DNA of 64,000 nt from Martensiomyces pterosporus (Eukaryota > Kickxellomycota > Kickxellomycetes > Kickxellales > Kickxellaceae): NCBI GenBank assembly GCA_025201845.1, contig MU603951.1, forward strand, positions 79,235 through 143,234, written 5' to 3'. The notes under the pieces were generated by a model. That model was not told the DNA's origin and ran no database searches. It worked only from the letters and a program-made list of their open reading frames with translations. Positions 30,100 to 40,617 of the stretch are shown here, piece after piece (the stretch's first letter is position 1; every line of letters begins with the position of its first letter). A program made the position numbers and the translations under genes.

Positions 30100-31341
30100 A
30101 TGCTTCCCTCCGCCCAGACTCTCAGCGCCTTCAAGGCCACCCAGAAGCCCTTCGTTGCTGCTTCGCCCGTCGAGAAGCCCTTCGTCGCCCACTCCACCAT
30201 CGAGGTCAACTCGCCCAGGGTAAGTTTAGCCGGACAGCCCCCGCGCTGTCTTGCACACAAGGATGCCCTCCTATCTAGCGCCGCGTAGCGGGGATAGTGG
30301 GCAGTCGGATTCAGGCGCTGAATCGGCAAATTCAAAGCACGCTGTTTGCAAATCGGCATTGCACTGCACTGATTCAGGAGCCTTTTGCTCTTATCTTTGA
30401 TTCTGTTTCTTTTTTTTGGTATGGCGGCAACACCTGTATAGTACTTCTACACCTGCGCTGCCGGCGGTGTCCTTGCCTGCGGCCTGACCCACTATGCGCT
30501 TACTCCCCTCGATATGCTCAAGTGCCGCATGCAGGTCAACAAGTCCCTGTACAACGGTGTCTTTGACGGATTCAAGAAGGTCGCCTCTGCTGAGGGCCTC
30601 AAGGGTCTGTACCTCGGCGGTGCCCCCACCCTTCTCGGCTACTCGCTGCAGGGCCTTGGCAAGTACGGCTTCTACGAGTACTTCAAGTACCTCTACGGTG
30701 ATGCTGTTGGCGAGGAGGCTGCTTCCAAGTACAAGACCGTGCTCTATCTCTCTGCCTCTGCCTCTGCTGAGTTCATTGCTGATATCATGCTCTGCCCCAT
30801 GGAGGCCCTGAAGGTCAAGATCCAGACCTCCACCACTCCCTTCGCCACCAGCTTCCTTGGCGGCATCCGCAAGATCAACGCTGCCGAGGGCATCAACGGC
30901 TTCTACAAGGGTCTCGCTCCTCTCTGGCTCCGCCAGATCCCCTACACCATGGTCAAGTTCGCCACCTTCGAGAAGACCGTCGAGGCTATCTACAAGCACC
31001 TCCTCAGCAAGCCCAAGGATCAGTACACCAAGACTGAGCAGCTCGGTGTCACCTTCGGTGCTGGTTACTTTGCTGGTATCTTCTGTGCTATCGTCTCTCA
31101 CCCTGCTGACACTCTTGTTTCGAAGCTTAACAACGTCGCTAAGACTGAGGGCGAGAGCACTGGCGCCATTGCTATCCGCATTCTCAAGGATCTTGGCTTT
31201 GCGGGTGTCTGGACCGGCCTTACTCCCCGTATCTTCATGATCGGTACCCTCACTGCCCTCCAGTGGTTCATCTACGACTCGTTCAAGGTCCAGACCGGTC
31301 TCCCCACCACCGGTGGTGCCGCCGCCCCCAAGAAGGAGTAA
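30100..31341 (+). CDS. Mitochondrial phosphate carrier, two exons
   Basis: The model joins 30100-30219 and 30442-31341 (339 residues). Intron: GTAAGT at 30220 to CTGTATAG ending 30441, phase 0. Residues 1-40 are a hydrophilic presequence. Three mitochondrial-carrier repeats follow, each with its signature: PLDMLKCRMQ near 61, PMEALKVKIQ near 160 and PADTLVSKLN near 255. Additional family marks are YYTCAAGG-like YFYTCAAGGVLACGLTHY and KGLAPLWLRQIPYTMVKF. This is the Mir1/PiC-type carrier that imports phosphate with protons into the matrix for ATP synthesis. The best match is the phosphate carrier group; Mir1 versus Pic2 cannot be fixed by eye. Codon use is strongly biased to C-ending codons, which suggests high expression. 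Confidence 0.95.
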
Positions 31342-31693
31342 ATGGCAGCGTAGCAGTGTACTGTTAGCCTCTTCCGCTCCCCCCCTTTTCAAGGCACTTC
31401 TGTCCTTCTTTACATACCTTTGGCTCTGCTTACTCTCAATGCAGCATTTCCACACTCGGGATCTTGCGAACTAGCTGTGGCTGTTCGGCTCTGCATGCAC
31501 ATCACGTGGTAAGCACGCATAAGTTTGCATGCGGCGAGCTCAACGCCAAGAGCGCGGGCGCTGTCTGCGGAGAGAGTGAGGCGGGATGCACGCATTTCTT
31601 CTTTGGCTTTGGCATTTGGGCATACGCGCGTCAGTGCATCTACTTCTCTTGCTTGTCGCTCCACTCGCCTACTGAGCAGTTCTATTAAAGCAG
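31342..31693. other. Intergenic region between phosphate carrier and DSC3
   Basis: 352 bases of 3' flank and promoter. I see nothing else in it. Confidence 0.55.
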
Positions 31694-32392
31694 ATGCAGC
31701 GAGACACAATGGCCACCGCTACCGAGGGACAGTGCGACATAACGATTCGGTTTTCTAGCGGCGCCGGCGACCTGGAGATCAAACTGCCAGAGAACAGCGC
31801 GGTCCACGAGCTGAAGGAGCGCATCTATGAGCAACAGCCAGAGCTGAGCGGCAAGTTCCTGCGGCTAATTTGCAGCGGCCGCATGCTGCAAGACCAGCTG
31901 ACACTCCGACACTACGGGATTTCTGACGACGGCGAGCGCCATTTCATCCACTGCTTGGCGTCGGACATCACTCCAGCAGAGCGACAGGCTGGAAGCCCGC
32001 AACAACAGCAGCAGCAGGCTGCGTCGGATGAAATTCAACCTGCCAGAGGCTTCGATCGGCTAAGGGAATCTGGGTTTAGCGAAGAAGATATACAGGGAAT
32101 ACGCCAGCAGTTCCACCGTGTTCATGGGACAGACATCGATGATGAGGAGAACGCAAGAGCAATCGAGGACTCTTGGATCGACGGCACTGCCCAGGACACA
32201 GTGGCCGAGTCGCCATTGCGAGGATCGATGTACCAGCTCCTTGGCGGGCTGCTTATCGGATACTTTGGTGGGTTGATTTCGCTGCCTTGGCTCAAGAACA
32301 CACATCTATTTAGCCGCCAGCACCAGATGGGCATTATATTCGGCGTTATTGTAAACCTTTCATTTGGGTTTATCCGCTGGCTCAACTCGTGA
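31694..32392 (+). CDS. DSC3: DSC E3 ubiquitin ligase complex subunit 3-like protein
   Basis: A 232-residue protein. A ubiquitin-like domain spans about residues 13-95 (CDITIRFSSGAGDLEIKLPE ... GKFLRLICSGRMLQDQLTLR). A polyglutamine linker follows, then a conserved helical block (FDRLRESGFSEEDIQGIRQQ, which resembles a UBA-like or DUF2407 C-terminal motif) and DDEENARAIEDSWID. Two membrane helices close the protein (about 178-198 and 212-229). The layout matches Dsc3/DUF2407, a Golgi membrane ubiquitin ligase subunit. In fission yeast the Dsc complex is required for cleavage of SREBP; in budding yeast it degrades orphan membrane proteins. A second ATG at 31709 is also possible as the start. 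Confidence 0.88.
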   Translation: MQRDTMATATEGQCDITIRFSSGAGDLEIKLPENSAVHELKERIYEQQPELSGKFLRLICSGRMLQDQLTLRHYGISDDGERHFIHCLASDITPAERQAGSPQQQQQQAASDEIQPARGFDRLRESGFSEEDIQGIRQQFHRVHGTDIDDEENARAIEDSWIDGTAQDTVAESPLRGSMYQLLGGLLIGYFGGLISLPWLKNTHLFSRQHQMGIIFGVIVNLSFGFIRWLNS

Positions 32393-32774
32393 GCTTGCGG
32401 GTGCGTGGGCTTGCGGGTGCGTGGGCTTCTACCACACGGCACTCGCGACAATGTAATAAATAGTGTACTTCAGCCAGACCCGCGAGGAGAGCAAATTAGC
32501 TGGTGCTGCCATGCTTGATTTTTTTCTTTTACCTGCCCATTTTTCTGGAAACCGTAGCGTGCATCCCGAGATAATCGAAAACGGGGCATTTTTGGTGCAT
32601 GCAGCCTATGCACAAGGGCCAAGGTGGAGCAGCCGCCCGGAATTGCAGCAGGACCCAGGTGTGCAAATCTGCCCAGACACACCACCCTTGGCAGCTTCCA
32701 GCTTTGCTCTACTCACCTCCTTTCTCCGCACTCCACGCGACGAAGCCTTGTTCCTCCAACACTTGGAAGCGACA
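32393..32774. other. Intergenic region between DSC3 and the AEC transporter
   Basis: 382 bases with a 14-base direct repeat (GCTTGCGGGTGCGTGG, twice at about 32393-32426) just after the DSC3 stop. No gene is seen. Confidence 0.6.
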
Positions 32775-34122
32775 ATGTCGGCTTTAGAATACTTTATAGT
32801 CTCCACGCAGGTAAGCACCAGCGTACACATGCATTTCTATCCCAACCCGCGGCTACACAGCTAACACCCCAGCAAAGATGGCGTATCGCTTAATTCGAGT
32901 GTAGGCCCTGCTCAAGGTGCTGGCAGTCAGCTCGGTCGGATACGTGATGCGGCTGAAAAAGACAGACATGAAGACGTTGGCTGACATGAGCATCTCGGTT
33001 CTCACGCCAGCTCTGCTGTTTGCAAAGATAACAAAGTCGCTGGATCGTGAAACTCTGATATCGCTTTGGTTCGTGCCCGTGTCCTATGTGGCACTGGGGT
33101 TTGCTGGGCTCGAATGGACGCGGCTGGCTAGCAAGGCTGCCAGGCTTCCAGACGGATTCCGAAGGCTGTGCGCTGTTGCTGTGTTCTTTTCAAACGTGAA
33201 CACAGTCATGATCCCCATCATGCAGAGCATCTCTGCCAGCCCAGGTGCCAGGTTCTTGCTTAGAGACGAGAGTGACACCCCAGAAGCTCTGGCAGATAGG
33301 TGTATTGCCTATGGAATGGTCATTGGTATTATGAACAACATGCTGCGGTGGAGCCTGGGGGTCGCGCTCATGAACCCACCCAGTCTGGCCCATCATGAGG
33401 CTGTTGTGGGGACTGAGGAGCAGCCACTGCTGGCTGCAAGCACAGAGGCAAGATCTGCTGAGCCTCGCAATGAGAGATTCAAGCGCATGTCCTCGGGGAT
33501 TCACGCAGCTATAGCGCCGTACGTCACACCGCCGCTCTGCAGCATCGCCCTCGCTATCCTTGTTGTATTGGTGCCGCCGTTGCAGCAGGCCTTGATGAGG
33601 AAAGGGACATATGCGTTTGCTGTGTGGTCAGCAATTGACGCATGTGGCGATGCCTGCATCCCGCTTACTCTATTCTCGCTTGGCGGCCAGCTGCGTCTGT
33701 CGCACAGAGTCGATGCGTCATCGCTGCCCGAGGAGGGAGACCAGAGAGATGGCATGGCCGCCAGTGACGATGGCAAGTGCGAGGTGTCGGTGTCGGCAGA
33801 GAAGCAGGCCAAGGGCGTGGCCATTGTCTTGCTCGGGCGATTCGTCATTGTGCCTGCCTTTACATGTGCTGCCCTACTTGGTGTATACAAATATGCCTCT
33901 TGGATGATTCCCTTGCTTCGCGGCGATCCTGGCTTGTTCCTCACGCTGGCAATTGTGTCCGCAACGCCTCCGGCCATCAACCTCCTCACGGTTGCGCAGA
34001 ACATGGGTGTGTACGAGGACGAGGCAGCCAAAATACTCTCGTACGCATATGCCGTTGGCGCAGTTGCGCTTTCGCTGGAAATCTCAGTCTTCTTGTGGCT
34101 CGCATCGTTGCTGGTCAACTAG
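32775..34122 (+). CDS. Auxin efflux carrier (AEC) family membrane transporter, two exons
   Basis: The model joins 32775-32810 and 32905-34122 (417 residues). Exon 1 is only 36 bases (MSALEYFIVSTQ); the intron runs GTAAGC to GTGTAG, 94 bases, phase 0. The spliced N-terminus continues ALLKVLAVSSVGYVMRLKKT, the typical first helix. Family signatures include ISVLTPALLFAKITKSL, FFSNVNTVMIPIMQSI and the C-terminal block PGLFLTLAIVSATPPAINLL. About five helices on each side flank a charged cytosolic loop (about 170-190, then 280-300). Fungal relatives include yeast YNL095C (Ecm3) and YBR287W, likely ER or plasma membrane carriers of unknown substrate. Auxin itself is not implied. Confidence 0.9.
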
Positions 34123-34604
34123 CACAGCACGCCGCCGGTGGGCTGGGCTGAGTGGAAGAGAATCATCCCGTCTCCTGTACGCACAGCGGGTAAACGAAAG
34201 AGATATGTGATTCACGTACTGCAACCCCATTCGCTGCTTTGGGATGCAGAGCCTTTTCCCTTTTGGGTGCTTTTCTACTACCGCCACTTCTTTCTCGCTC
34301 GCTTGCCCCACGCAACCATCCCTGCTTCTTCTCTATTCTGCCTCCATACCTCGCCCTGGGTTCCGTTTCTTTCCTTCGCGCTCTTGAACGTTTTTGCTCA
34401 CTGCAGCATACCCACGCCAATTGAAAGAGCAAACTAGCGAAGCATTGGCTCTCTCTGCCAGGCTTCTTTCTCCCTGCTTATATACTTCACCAAATTGGCT
34501 GTTCTACTTCATTTCTCCCGTGCTGCCAAAACATTTACACATATTCACCGTCCAAACTCCCTCCTGCAAGCTGCTACGGGCCTTTTATTTTATTTTTTGT
34601 TTGA
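34123..34604. other. Intergenic region upstream of IRE1
   Basis: 482 bases with a pyrimidine-rich promoter-like stretch at about 34250-34400. I see no upstream gene. No match to an unfolded-protein-response element can be claimed. Confidence 0.5.
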
Positions 34605-37600
34605 ATGGATTGGCTGAATACAGCCTTGTGGAATCTATGCATGTCAATGCTCTCGCATCGCAACACGCGCGCGCTGCTCGTGCCAGTAATATGCGTTGCA
34701 TTGCTAATTCCGCTCGCTTCTTGCGCAGAGGAGCGCCGGCAATCTGCGCCAAATGCGAGGCATGCTAGCATTCTGTCAACAGGCACCGACGGTTCCCCGC
34801 TCGCAGGGTTTGTGGCTCGCTCGGTGGCCAGCACTGCTTCAAATGGCGGCTACGTGCAAGACCAGACAACCGCCAGCATGATTGCATTGGCTCAGCAAAC
34901 CCAAAGAGGCAGCCCTTCTGCGACCCCTGCTCCGTCGCCGCCCACTCGGCTCTCTGCTGGACATGCAGGTGTGGCCAGCAGAAACGGCGGCGGCATGTAT
35001 ATGCAGACTGGAAAAGCTGGAAACCCGAATCGCTCGGACGACTCTAAACGCAAGCCACGCCGCACAAAACCGGGTGCTGCAAGCATGCAAGCTGCTGGCT
35101 ACTCTCTCACAACTGCCGCTACCGCTACTGCCACATCTACTGCTGACTCTGACTTTAACACCGAGCTCCACGATGCCGGCTACGGCGATGAAGGACAAGA
35201 GCAAGCACACGGACTAGAAGTACAGGCTGGGTCACGCGTCCAGGGTCCTGCGTTGCTGGACAGGGACGATAATGGCGTTGTGCCTAGGAAGTTCACCATC
35301 CCCGAGCCCTCGGTTGTTGCGGACGCTGACCAGAAATACATTGCCATTCTGCCTCCCAAGCCATACGAGATGGCTGCTTCCCAGCAGAGCTTGGTGAAGC
35401 GCGAGGTGGTTGCTCGTTCTGGTGTCTCGCTCGTTGACACAATGATTGTGGTGACGGTCGATGGCCGGATATACGGCATAAGTCGCTATGATGGGTCCAT
35501 CGTTTGGCAGCGAGACGGGCTGCCGAACCCAAATGCATCGTCGAGTTGCAGCAGCGGCAAATCCACCTGTCCGCGTGGCATGGTCTGGACCAGAAGCGAC
35601 TCTGCAGACTCCACGCGCAGCAGCATCAAGGCAGACGACATATGTAGCCCCTCAAACAACGGCGCTGGACACAACTCGACCGACGCCGCGTGTGACAGTG
35701 GCGAGGGCTATATTGACGACGACTATGAGGACGATGGCGAGGAGGAGTGGCTGCTTGAGCAGGGCATTGACTGGCGGTCAGATCCTCAGGTGCTGGAGCA
35801 CCAGCGGCAGCAGCGGCGTGAATGGCTTGCCAAGCGGAAGAGGAAGCCGTATCGCAGCCCTGGCGCGGCATCTCGCTCCAACAGCTCGTCGGGCTCAAAC
35901 TATGCTGGCAATGCGGGTGCAGCGGATGACGATGTTCCAGAGGTCCTGTACATCGCTGAGCCCGGCAATGGCGGCACTCTCTACGTGTACAACTCTGAGG
36001 CTGGACTGCACAAGCTCCCCCTCACAATTCAGGACCTTGTTGACCAGTCACCTGTCCAAACACCGGAGATTCTTTATACGGGCACCAAGGAGGCTAGCTT
36101 TGTTGCAATCGACTTGGCAACTGGTCGGCTGCTTGACTTTTATGGCGAGGATCGTGGGGGCACCACCTATGGCAGCCGAGATGATGGCCAGAAACCCAAA
36201 GCGCGTGCTCAGATTAAGGTGCTGCTGGGCGAAAAGCTCAATCGAGTGAAGATCTTTCCAGCTGGTGAAGGCACCGGCAATCTCAACTCAATGCCTAAAT
36301 GGGAGCTGTACCATCGTTTGATTGATACGCCGTCGCTTGACCCGGAGGTTGATGCGATTCTCTCCGAGATTGGCGACGCTGTCGAAGCACTGGGCGCCAG
36401 CTCTAACAGCAAAAATCGGAGTGGCAGCGACGACGACGACGACGACGTTGTTGTTCCCCCCAACTCGCATGGCCCAGCAAAGTTTGTCATGACCAACGAT
36501 GGTGGATTTGTGATGGTTGAGGCGTCTACCGGAATGCCGCTGTGGGCCCAAGAGTTCGACTCGCCTGTAGTCAGCATGTTTGACGTGTTTGGAATTTCAA
36601 ATCCTGACAGCGACGACGGCGATGGATCGGCCAGGATCAGCTATGTTGCTCGTAGGCGCAGCCTTAGCCCAGTTGCCCAGCAACGCCGCTATCTGAGGTG
36701 GCGACATCGCGATGCCAACGACGACGCTCGCCATCGGGGGCTCTTTGGGTTTGGATCGTCGCGCTCGCAGGACAGCAAGTGGCGCACAGGGTCAGCAGGC
36801 GGAAACATCTTGGCTGGTCCTTTCTGGGAACGCACAAGCGGCCCATCATCTCTGCCACAAATCGCATATATCGGTAAGCTGCAGGACACGCTCTATACTC
36901 TTACCAGCGATGAGTTCCCGCTGATCGACCACCAGTCGTTGATCTCGTCTCTTTTGCATGCCCTTGTCGAGGCCAGGCGCAGGCAGCAGCACTACCCAGA
37001 GCTGCAGACTCCCGAATGGTGGGATCGATGGAACTTTTTGACCCATGACCCAGTCGTGCTCCGCATTCTGCAGGAGGCACGTGGCTGGTGGCTCAGGCCC
37101 GCAAGCGCTACAGATACTGGGCTTGTCATTGACCCTCGACTTGGCGAGTTCATGGATGCAACTCTGCAAAACTACTACCAGGCATCTGATAACTACCCGG
37201 GTGTTGAATGGATGGCACCGCATTTTCAGGGATGCCGCGCAGATGATCGCTGCCACAACGACGGCATCGTTGGTCTCCATCCAGTCAAGCGGCTCCCAGA
37301 TGCAGTGCCCGAGGTAGGTGGCGAGCCTCTTTACAGGCCGGGTCTGCCTGAAGGCGGGCAACCTGAGGATGCTCGCGATGGAGAGGAGGGCGCCGAGGAG
37401 GGAGCCAGCAGCCAGGCTGAGGAGCAACGCAGCTCTGGCGATGCTACAGCTCTAGTCAAGGACGATGATGATGAGTGGGCTTGGTGGAGGTACGTTGGCC
37501 ACTATATGACGCGTGTGGCTGCCTTTATCGGCTATGTCGTGACGATCACCTTCCTGTTTGCCTTTGTTGGAGCCATATACCTGCTGAGACCGCGCAACAA

Positions 37601-40151
37601 GCGGAGGCCGCGCATGTGGATCGATGCTGAGGGCGACAACGACACACGGCCTGGCCGCCGTGCGCGTCTGCGTATATCCTGGGCACTGATGCACAGGATG
37701 TGGGATACGCTCAAGGAGGAATGGCGGCTTGCGGTTGACGAGGCCTGGCGCAACCCCAATGCGGCAGCCGTGCTGAGGCGCACTGGCGTAGGACGCAGGT
37801 CGTCGCTCAAGGACAGCGACGAGGACTCTGGGCAGGAGCTCTCGCGTCAGTCCAACGGGAGTGTGGGCACCAATGGCCAAAGCACGCAGACAAATCTTGG
37901 TCGCCGTGGATCAACATCTGCCTCGCCGCCTTCGTTCAGTGGGTTCAGTCGCGAAGACAGCGAGCCTTCTTCGTTTGACAGGCTGTCATCGGGCCAGCAA
38001 ACACCTCGTAGAAACTCAACGGGTACCTTGCCAATGACGCCGCTGAAAAGGCTGGGCACTGACGGCGATAGCATTGAGCGTGCGCAGCCTGCCACTCCTC
38101 GCGCAGGGCAGCAGCAGCAGCAGCAGCAACTGCGACTGGGAGCCATTACCTTATCCGACCAGGTGCTTGGGTACGGTAGCCATGGCACTGTTGTGTATCG
38201 CGGCGAGTTCCAGGGCCGCGCTGTAGCTGTCAAGCGGCTCTTGCTCGACTTTTACGACGTCGCTGACCATGAAGTCCAGGTTCTGCAGGAGAGCGATTCG
38301 CACCCCAACGTCATTCGGTACTTTTGCACGGAGCGCCACGACCACTTCATGTATATTGCGCTTGAGCTTTGCTGTGGCTCACTGGCCGATGCAGTGATGA
38401 GGTCGCCCAAGGCTGCTCTTGCTCAGCAGCTGCTGTCAGCAATTCCCAAGCAGAAGGTTCTGTACCAGCTTGCACGCGGCCTGCACCACCTCCATGCGCT
38501 GAAGCTGGTTCACCGCGACATCAAGCCCCAGAACATCCTGATTGCGCCTCCACCGCACAGACGCCGCAGACGCACACCACGTGCGGATGGCGCCGAGCCC
38601 GACGAGCTGGCGTTTGAGGATTCCAACATCGTTGCTGGCGGCGTCCCTAGAGTGCTAATCAGCGACTTTGGGCTGTCCAGGATTCTGGACGACGATGAAA
38701 GTTCGTTTGCTAACACATTTACAATGCGCGGGGTACCTGCGTTTGGCAGCGGTGCTGGGATGGCCGGCGTGATGCCCGGAGGGTTGCCGGCTGGCATGAT
38801 CGGCGGCATTGGCGGCGGCACTGTTGGCTGGCGTGCGCCAGAGTGCTTCGACTCTCCTGAAGCGCGTGGTGCTGTTCCTTCTGGGCTGCCATTGGTTTCC
38901 AGCAGCACTGGCAGTGATGGTACGGCTTGGCCGTCGCTCCATGGTCCGATGGCCGAGCCTGCCGAGGAGCCAAGCCCCTATGTCAGCCGAGGAACAAAGT
39001 CTCGTCTTCGCCATTTGGCCATGACACAGACAACCCGCACTCAGCAGCAGCAGCATCAGAAACAGCCACAGCAGCCTGAAGGGGATGACCCCGACAGCAC
39101 CGGAACCAGTGTCACAACAGCAACCGACCGGGCTGAGTCAAACCAGTTTGTTGGTGTGGGCAGCTCTCGTAGGCGAATGACGCGGGCTGTGGACATATTC
39201 TCCATGGGCTGCGTGTTCTACTACGTGCTGATGGATGGCGACCACCCATTCGGCGACCGCCTCAGCCGCGAGCAGCGTATTCTGGCCGGATCGCCTGATC
39301 TGCGTGCTCTTGAGGCCAGCGACAACCCCTCAGCCATCGAGGCAGTCGACTTGGTTGCGCACATGGTCGCAAGGCACGAGCGTGATCGGCCTAGCGCAGC
39401 GAGCGTGCTGGTCCATCCCTACTTCTGGGATGCCACGCAGCGCCTAGGGTTTATCCAGGACGTTTCTGACTGCCTCGAAGCAGAGGCGCGGCTGATCAAG
39501 GTTGCGCGCGAGAGCATCCCTGAGCCGCCGAAGAAGACCAAGACGCCAAAGAAGAAAGGCGGGCAGCCGCCGCCACCGCCACCCGCGGACAAAACCGAGT
39601 CGCATGCCATTTCGCACGAGTCCATTGAGGACATCATTGCTCAGCTGCCTGCAGAGCAGGCTGCTGCAGTGCGTCGCGCTATAACGCTGCTGGATACCTT
39701 TGAGGAAAACAGCTCGTTCGTCATGGAGGGACCGCCGCCCTCGGCCGATGGCTTCCAGGTGGTTGGAATGCCGCCCAGCCACGCGTCTGCCCTAGAGTCA
39801 ATGAACGATGCTCTGGCACCTGGCAGCGATGGGAAGACTAGCAAGCCGCGCAGGGTGGCATGGGACCGCCGGCTTGACTCGCACCTTCGCCGCGACCTGG
39901 GCAAGTTCCGCAAGTACGATGGCACAAGGCTGCGCGATCTCTTGCGCGTCATTCGCAACAAGAAGAACCACTACCAGGACATGCCGCCGCCGCTCAGAGA
40001 AGCGCTAGGCGACATCCCCGACGGCTACCTCCACTACTTTGAGTCCCGCTTCCCGTACCTCCTGCTGCATTGCTACTACTTTATTCTTGAGAACGACGGC
40101 CTGCGCACGGCCACTGTGTTCAGGCCGTACTTCCGCCCACCGGCCCTCTAA
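34605..40151 (+). CDS. IRE1: IRE1 ER stress sensor, kinase and endoribonuclease, unusually long
   Basis: A single-exon 1848-residue type I membrane protein. There is a signal peptide (about residues 20-42) and a luminal sensor domain (about 200-940) with beta-propeller-like strands (DTMIVVTVDGRIYGISRYDG; FVMTNDGGFVMVEASTG) and large disordered inserts. One membrane helix lies at about 970-992. The kinase starts near 1185: GYGSHGTVVYRG, VAVKR, HRDIKPQN (about 1302), DFGLSR (about 1352), GWRAPE (about 1407) and AVDIFSMGC (about 1527). The KEN RNase runs from QDVSD (about 1617) to the end with KFRKYDG and LLRVIRNKKNHY; the catalytic Arg, Asn and His positions are kept. The yeast protein has 1115 residues. 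Extra length sits in the luminal part, the kinase activation region and the RNase domain. It senses misfolded ER proteins and splices or cleaves RNA such as HAC1. Confidence 0.95.
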   Translation: MDWLNTALWNLCMSMLSHRNTRALLVPVICVALLIPLASCAEERRQSAPNARHASILSTGTDGSPLAGFVARSVASTASNGGYVQDQTTASMIALAQQTQRGSPSATPAPSPPTRLSAGHAGVASRNGGGMYMQTGKAGNPNRSDDSKRKPRRTKPGAASMQAAGYSLTTAATATATSTADSDFNTELHDAGYGDEGQEQAHGLEVQAGSRVQGPALLDRDDNGVVPRKFTIPEPSVVADADQKYIAILPPKPYEMAASQQSLVKREVVARSGVSLVDTMIVVTVDGRIYGISRYDGSIVWQRDGLPNPNASSSCSSGKSTCPRGMVWTRSDSADSTRSSIKADDICSPSNNGAGHNSTDAACDSGEGYIDDDYEDDGEEEWLLEQGIDWRSDPQVLEHQRQQRREWLAKRKRKPYRSPGAASRSNSSSGSNYAGNAGAADDDVPEVLYIAEPGNGGTLYVYNSEAGLHKLPLTIQDLVDQSPVQTPEILYTGTKEASFVAIDLATGRLLDFYGEDRGGTTYGSRDDGQKPKARAQIKVLLGEKLNRVKIFPAGEGTGNLNSMPKWELYHRLIDTPSLDPEVDAILSEIGDAVEALGASSNSKNRSGSDDDDDDVVVPPNSHGPAKFVMTNDGGFVMVEASTGMPLWAQEFDSPVVSMFDVFGISNPDSDDGDGSARISYVARRRSLSPVAQQRRYLRWRHRDANDDARHRGLFGFGSSRSQDSKWRTGSAGGNILAGPFWERTSGPSSLPQIAYIGKLQDTLYTLTSDEFPLIDHQSLISSLLHALVEARRRQQHYPELQTPEWWDRWNFLTHDPVVLRILQEARGWWLRPASATDTGLVIDPRLGEFMDATLQNYYQASDNYPGVEWMAPHFQGCRADDRCHNDGIVGLHPVKRLPDAVPEVGGEPLYRPGLPEGGQPEDARDGEEGAEEGASSQAEEQRSSGDATALVKDDDDEWAWWRYVGHYMTRVAAFIGYVVTITFLFAFVGAIYLLRPRNKRRPRMWIDAEGDNDTRPGRRARLRISWALMHRMWDTLKEEWRLAVDEAWRNPNAAAVLRRTGVGRRSSLKDSDEDSGQELSRQSNGSVGTNGQSTQTNLGRRGSTSASPPSFSGFSREDSEPSSFDRLSSGQQTPRRNSTGTLPMTPLKRLGTDGDSIERAQPATPRAGQQQQQQQLRLGAITLSDQVLGYGSHGTVVYRGEFQGRAVAVKRLLLDFYDVADHEVQVLQESDSHPNVIRYFCTERHDHFMYIALELCCGSLADAVMRSPKAALAQQLLSAIPKQKVLYQLARGLHHLHALKLVHRDIKPQNILIAPPPHRRRRRTPRADGAEPDELAFEDSNIVAGGVPRVLISDFGLSRILDDDESSFANTFTMRGVPAFGSGAGMAGVMPGGLPAGMIGGIGGGTVGWRAPECFDSPEARGAVPSGLPLVSSSTGSDGTAWPSLHGPMAEPAEEPSPYVSRGTKSRLRHLAMTQTTRTQQQQHQKQPQQPEGDDPDSTGTSVTTATDRAESNQFVGVGSSRRRMTRAVDIFSMGCVFYYVLMDGDHPFGDRLSREQRILAGSPDLRALEASDNPSAIEAVDLVAHMVARHERDRPSAASVLVHPYFWDATQRLGFIQDVSDCLEAEARLIKVARESIPEPPKKTKTPKKKGGQPPPPPPADKTESHAISHESIEDIIAQLPAEQAAAVRRAITLLDTFEENSSFVMEGPPPSADGFQVVGMPPSHASALESMNDALAPGSDGKTSKPRRVAWDRRLDSHLRRDLGKFRKYDGTRLRDLLRVIRNKKNHYQDMPPPLREALGDIPDGYLHYFESRFPYLLLHCYYFILENDGLRTATVFRPYFRPPAL

Positions 40152-40617
40152 GAGCACGAGATGCGCCGCGCGCTGCTGCTATTTGTACTTTTTCCTCCCT
40201 AGATACACACATGTAGCGTCTCTTTTTCTTTGCTAGTGGAGGTTTAGTCTGTGGTGTCCAGAAACAAGATAGACCAGCACATCGTTTGCGTGTGCATTAA
40301 CTGATTCGGCTCACGCCAGAAACACGCAGCTGCTGCCTGTGCCACGCGCATTTGCCCGCAACAGGCATCCAGCGCCTGCTCCTGCTCCTGCCGCTTTTCA
40401 GAGTGGAGCGCACCCTTTGCTTTCCTTCACGCTTGGCAGCATTTGTAAAAGGCACAGCATACCGTTCCTTTCTTTCTTCTCGGCTTACCCTTCAACATAT
40501 CTGCGTTCCCCTTGGTCATCTCGACATTTGCACTTGGCCATCTCGACAGCCACCAGAACCGATTCCAGACAGCACCTAGCTTCGCCCGCACCACTCTTTT
40601 GCAATTCGACGTAAATA
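40152..40617. other. Intergenic region between IRE1 and YIPF gene
   Basis: 466 bases of 3' flank and promoter with CT-rich patches. No gene is seen. Confidence 0.55.
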
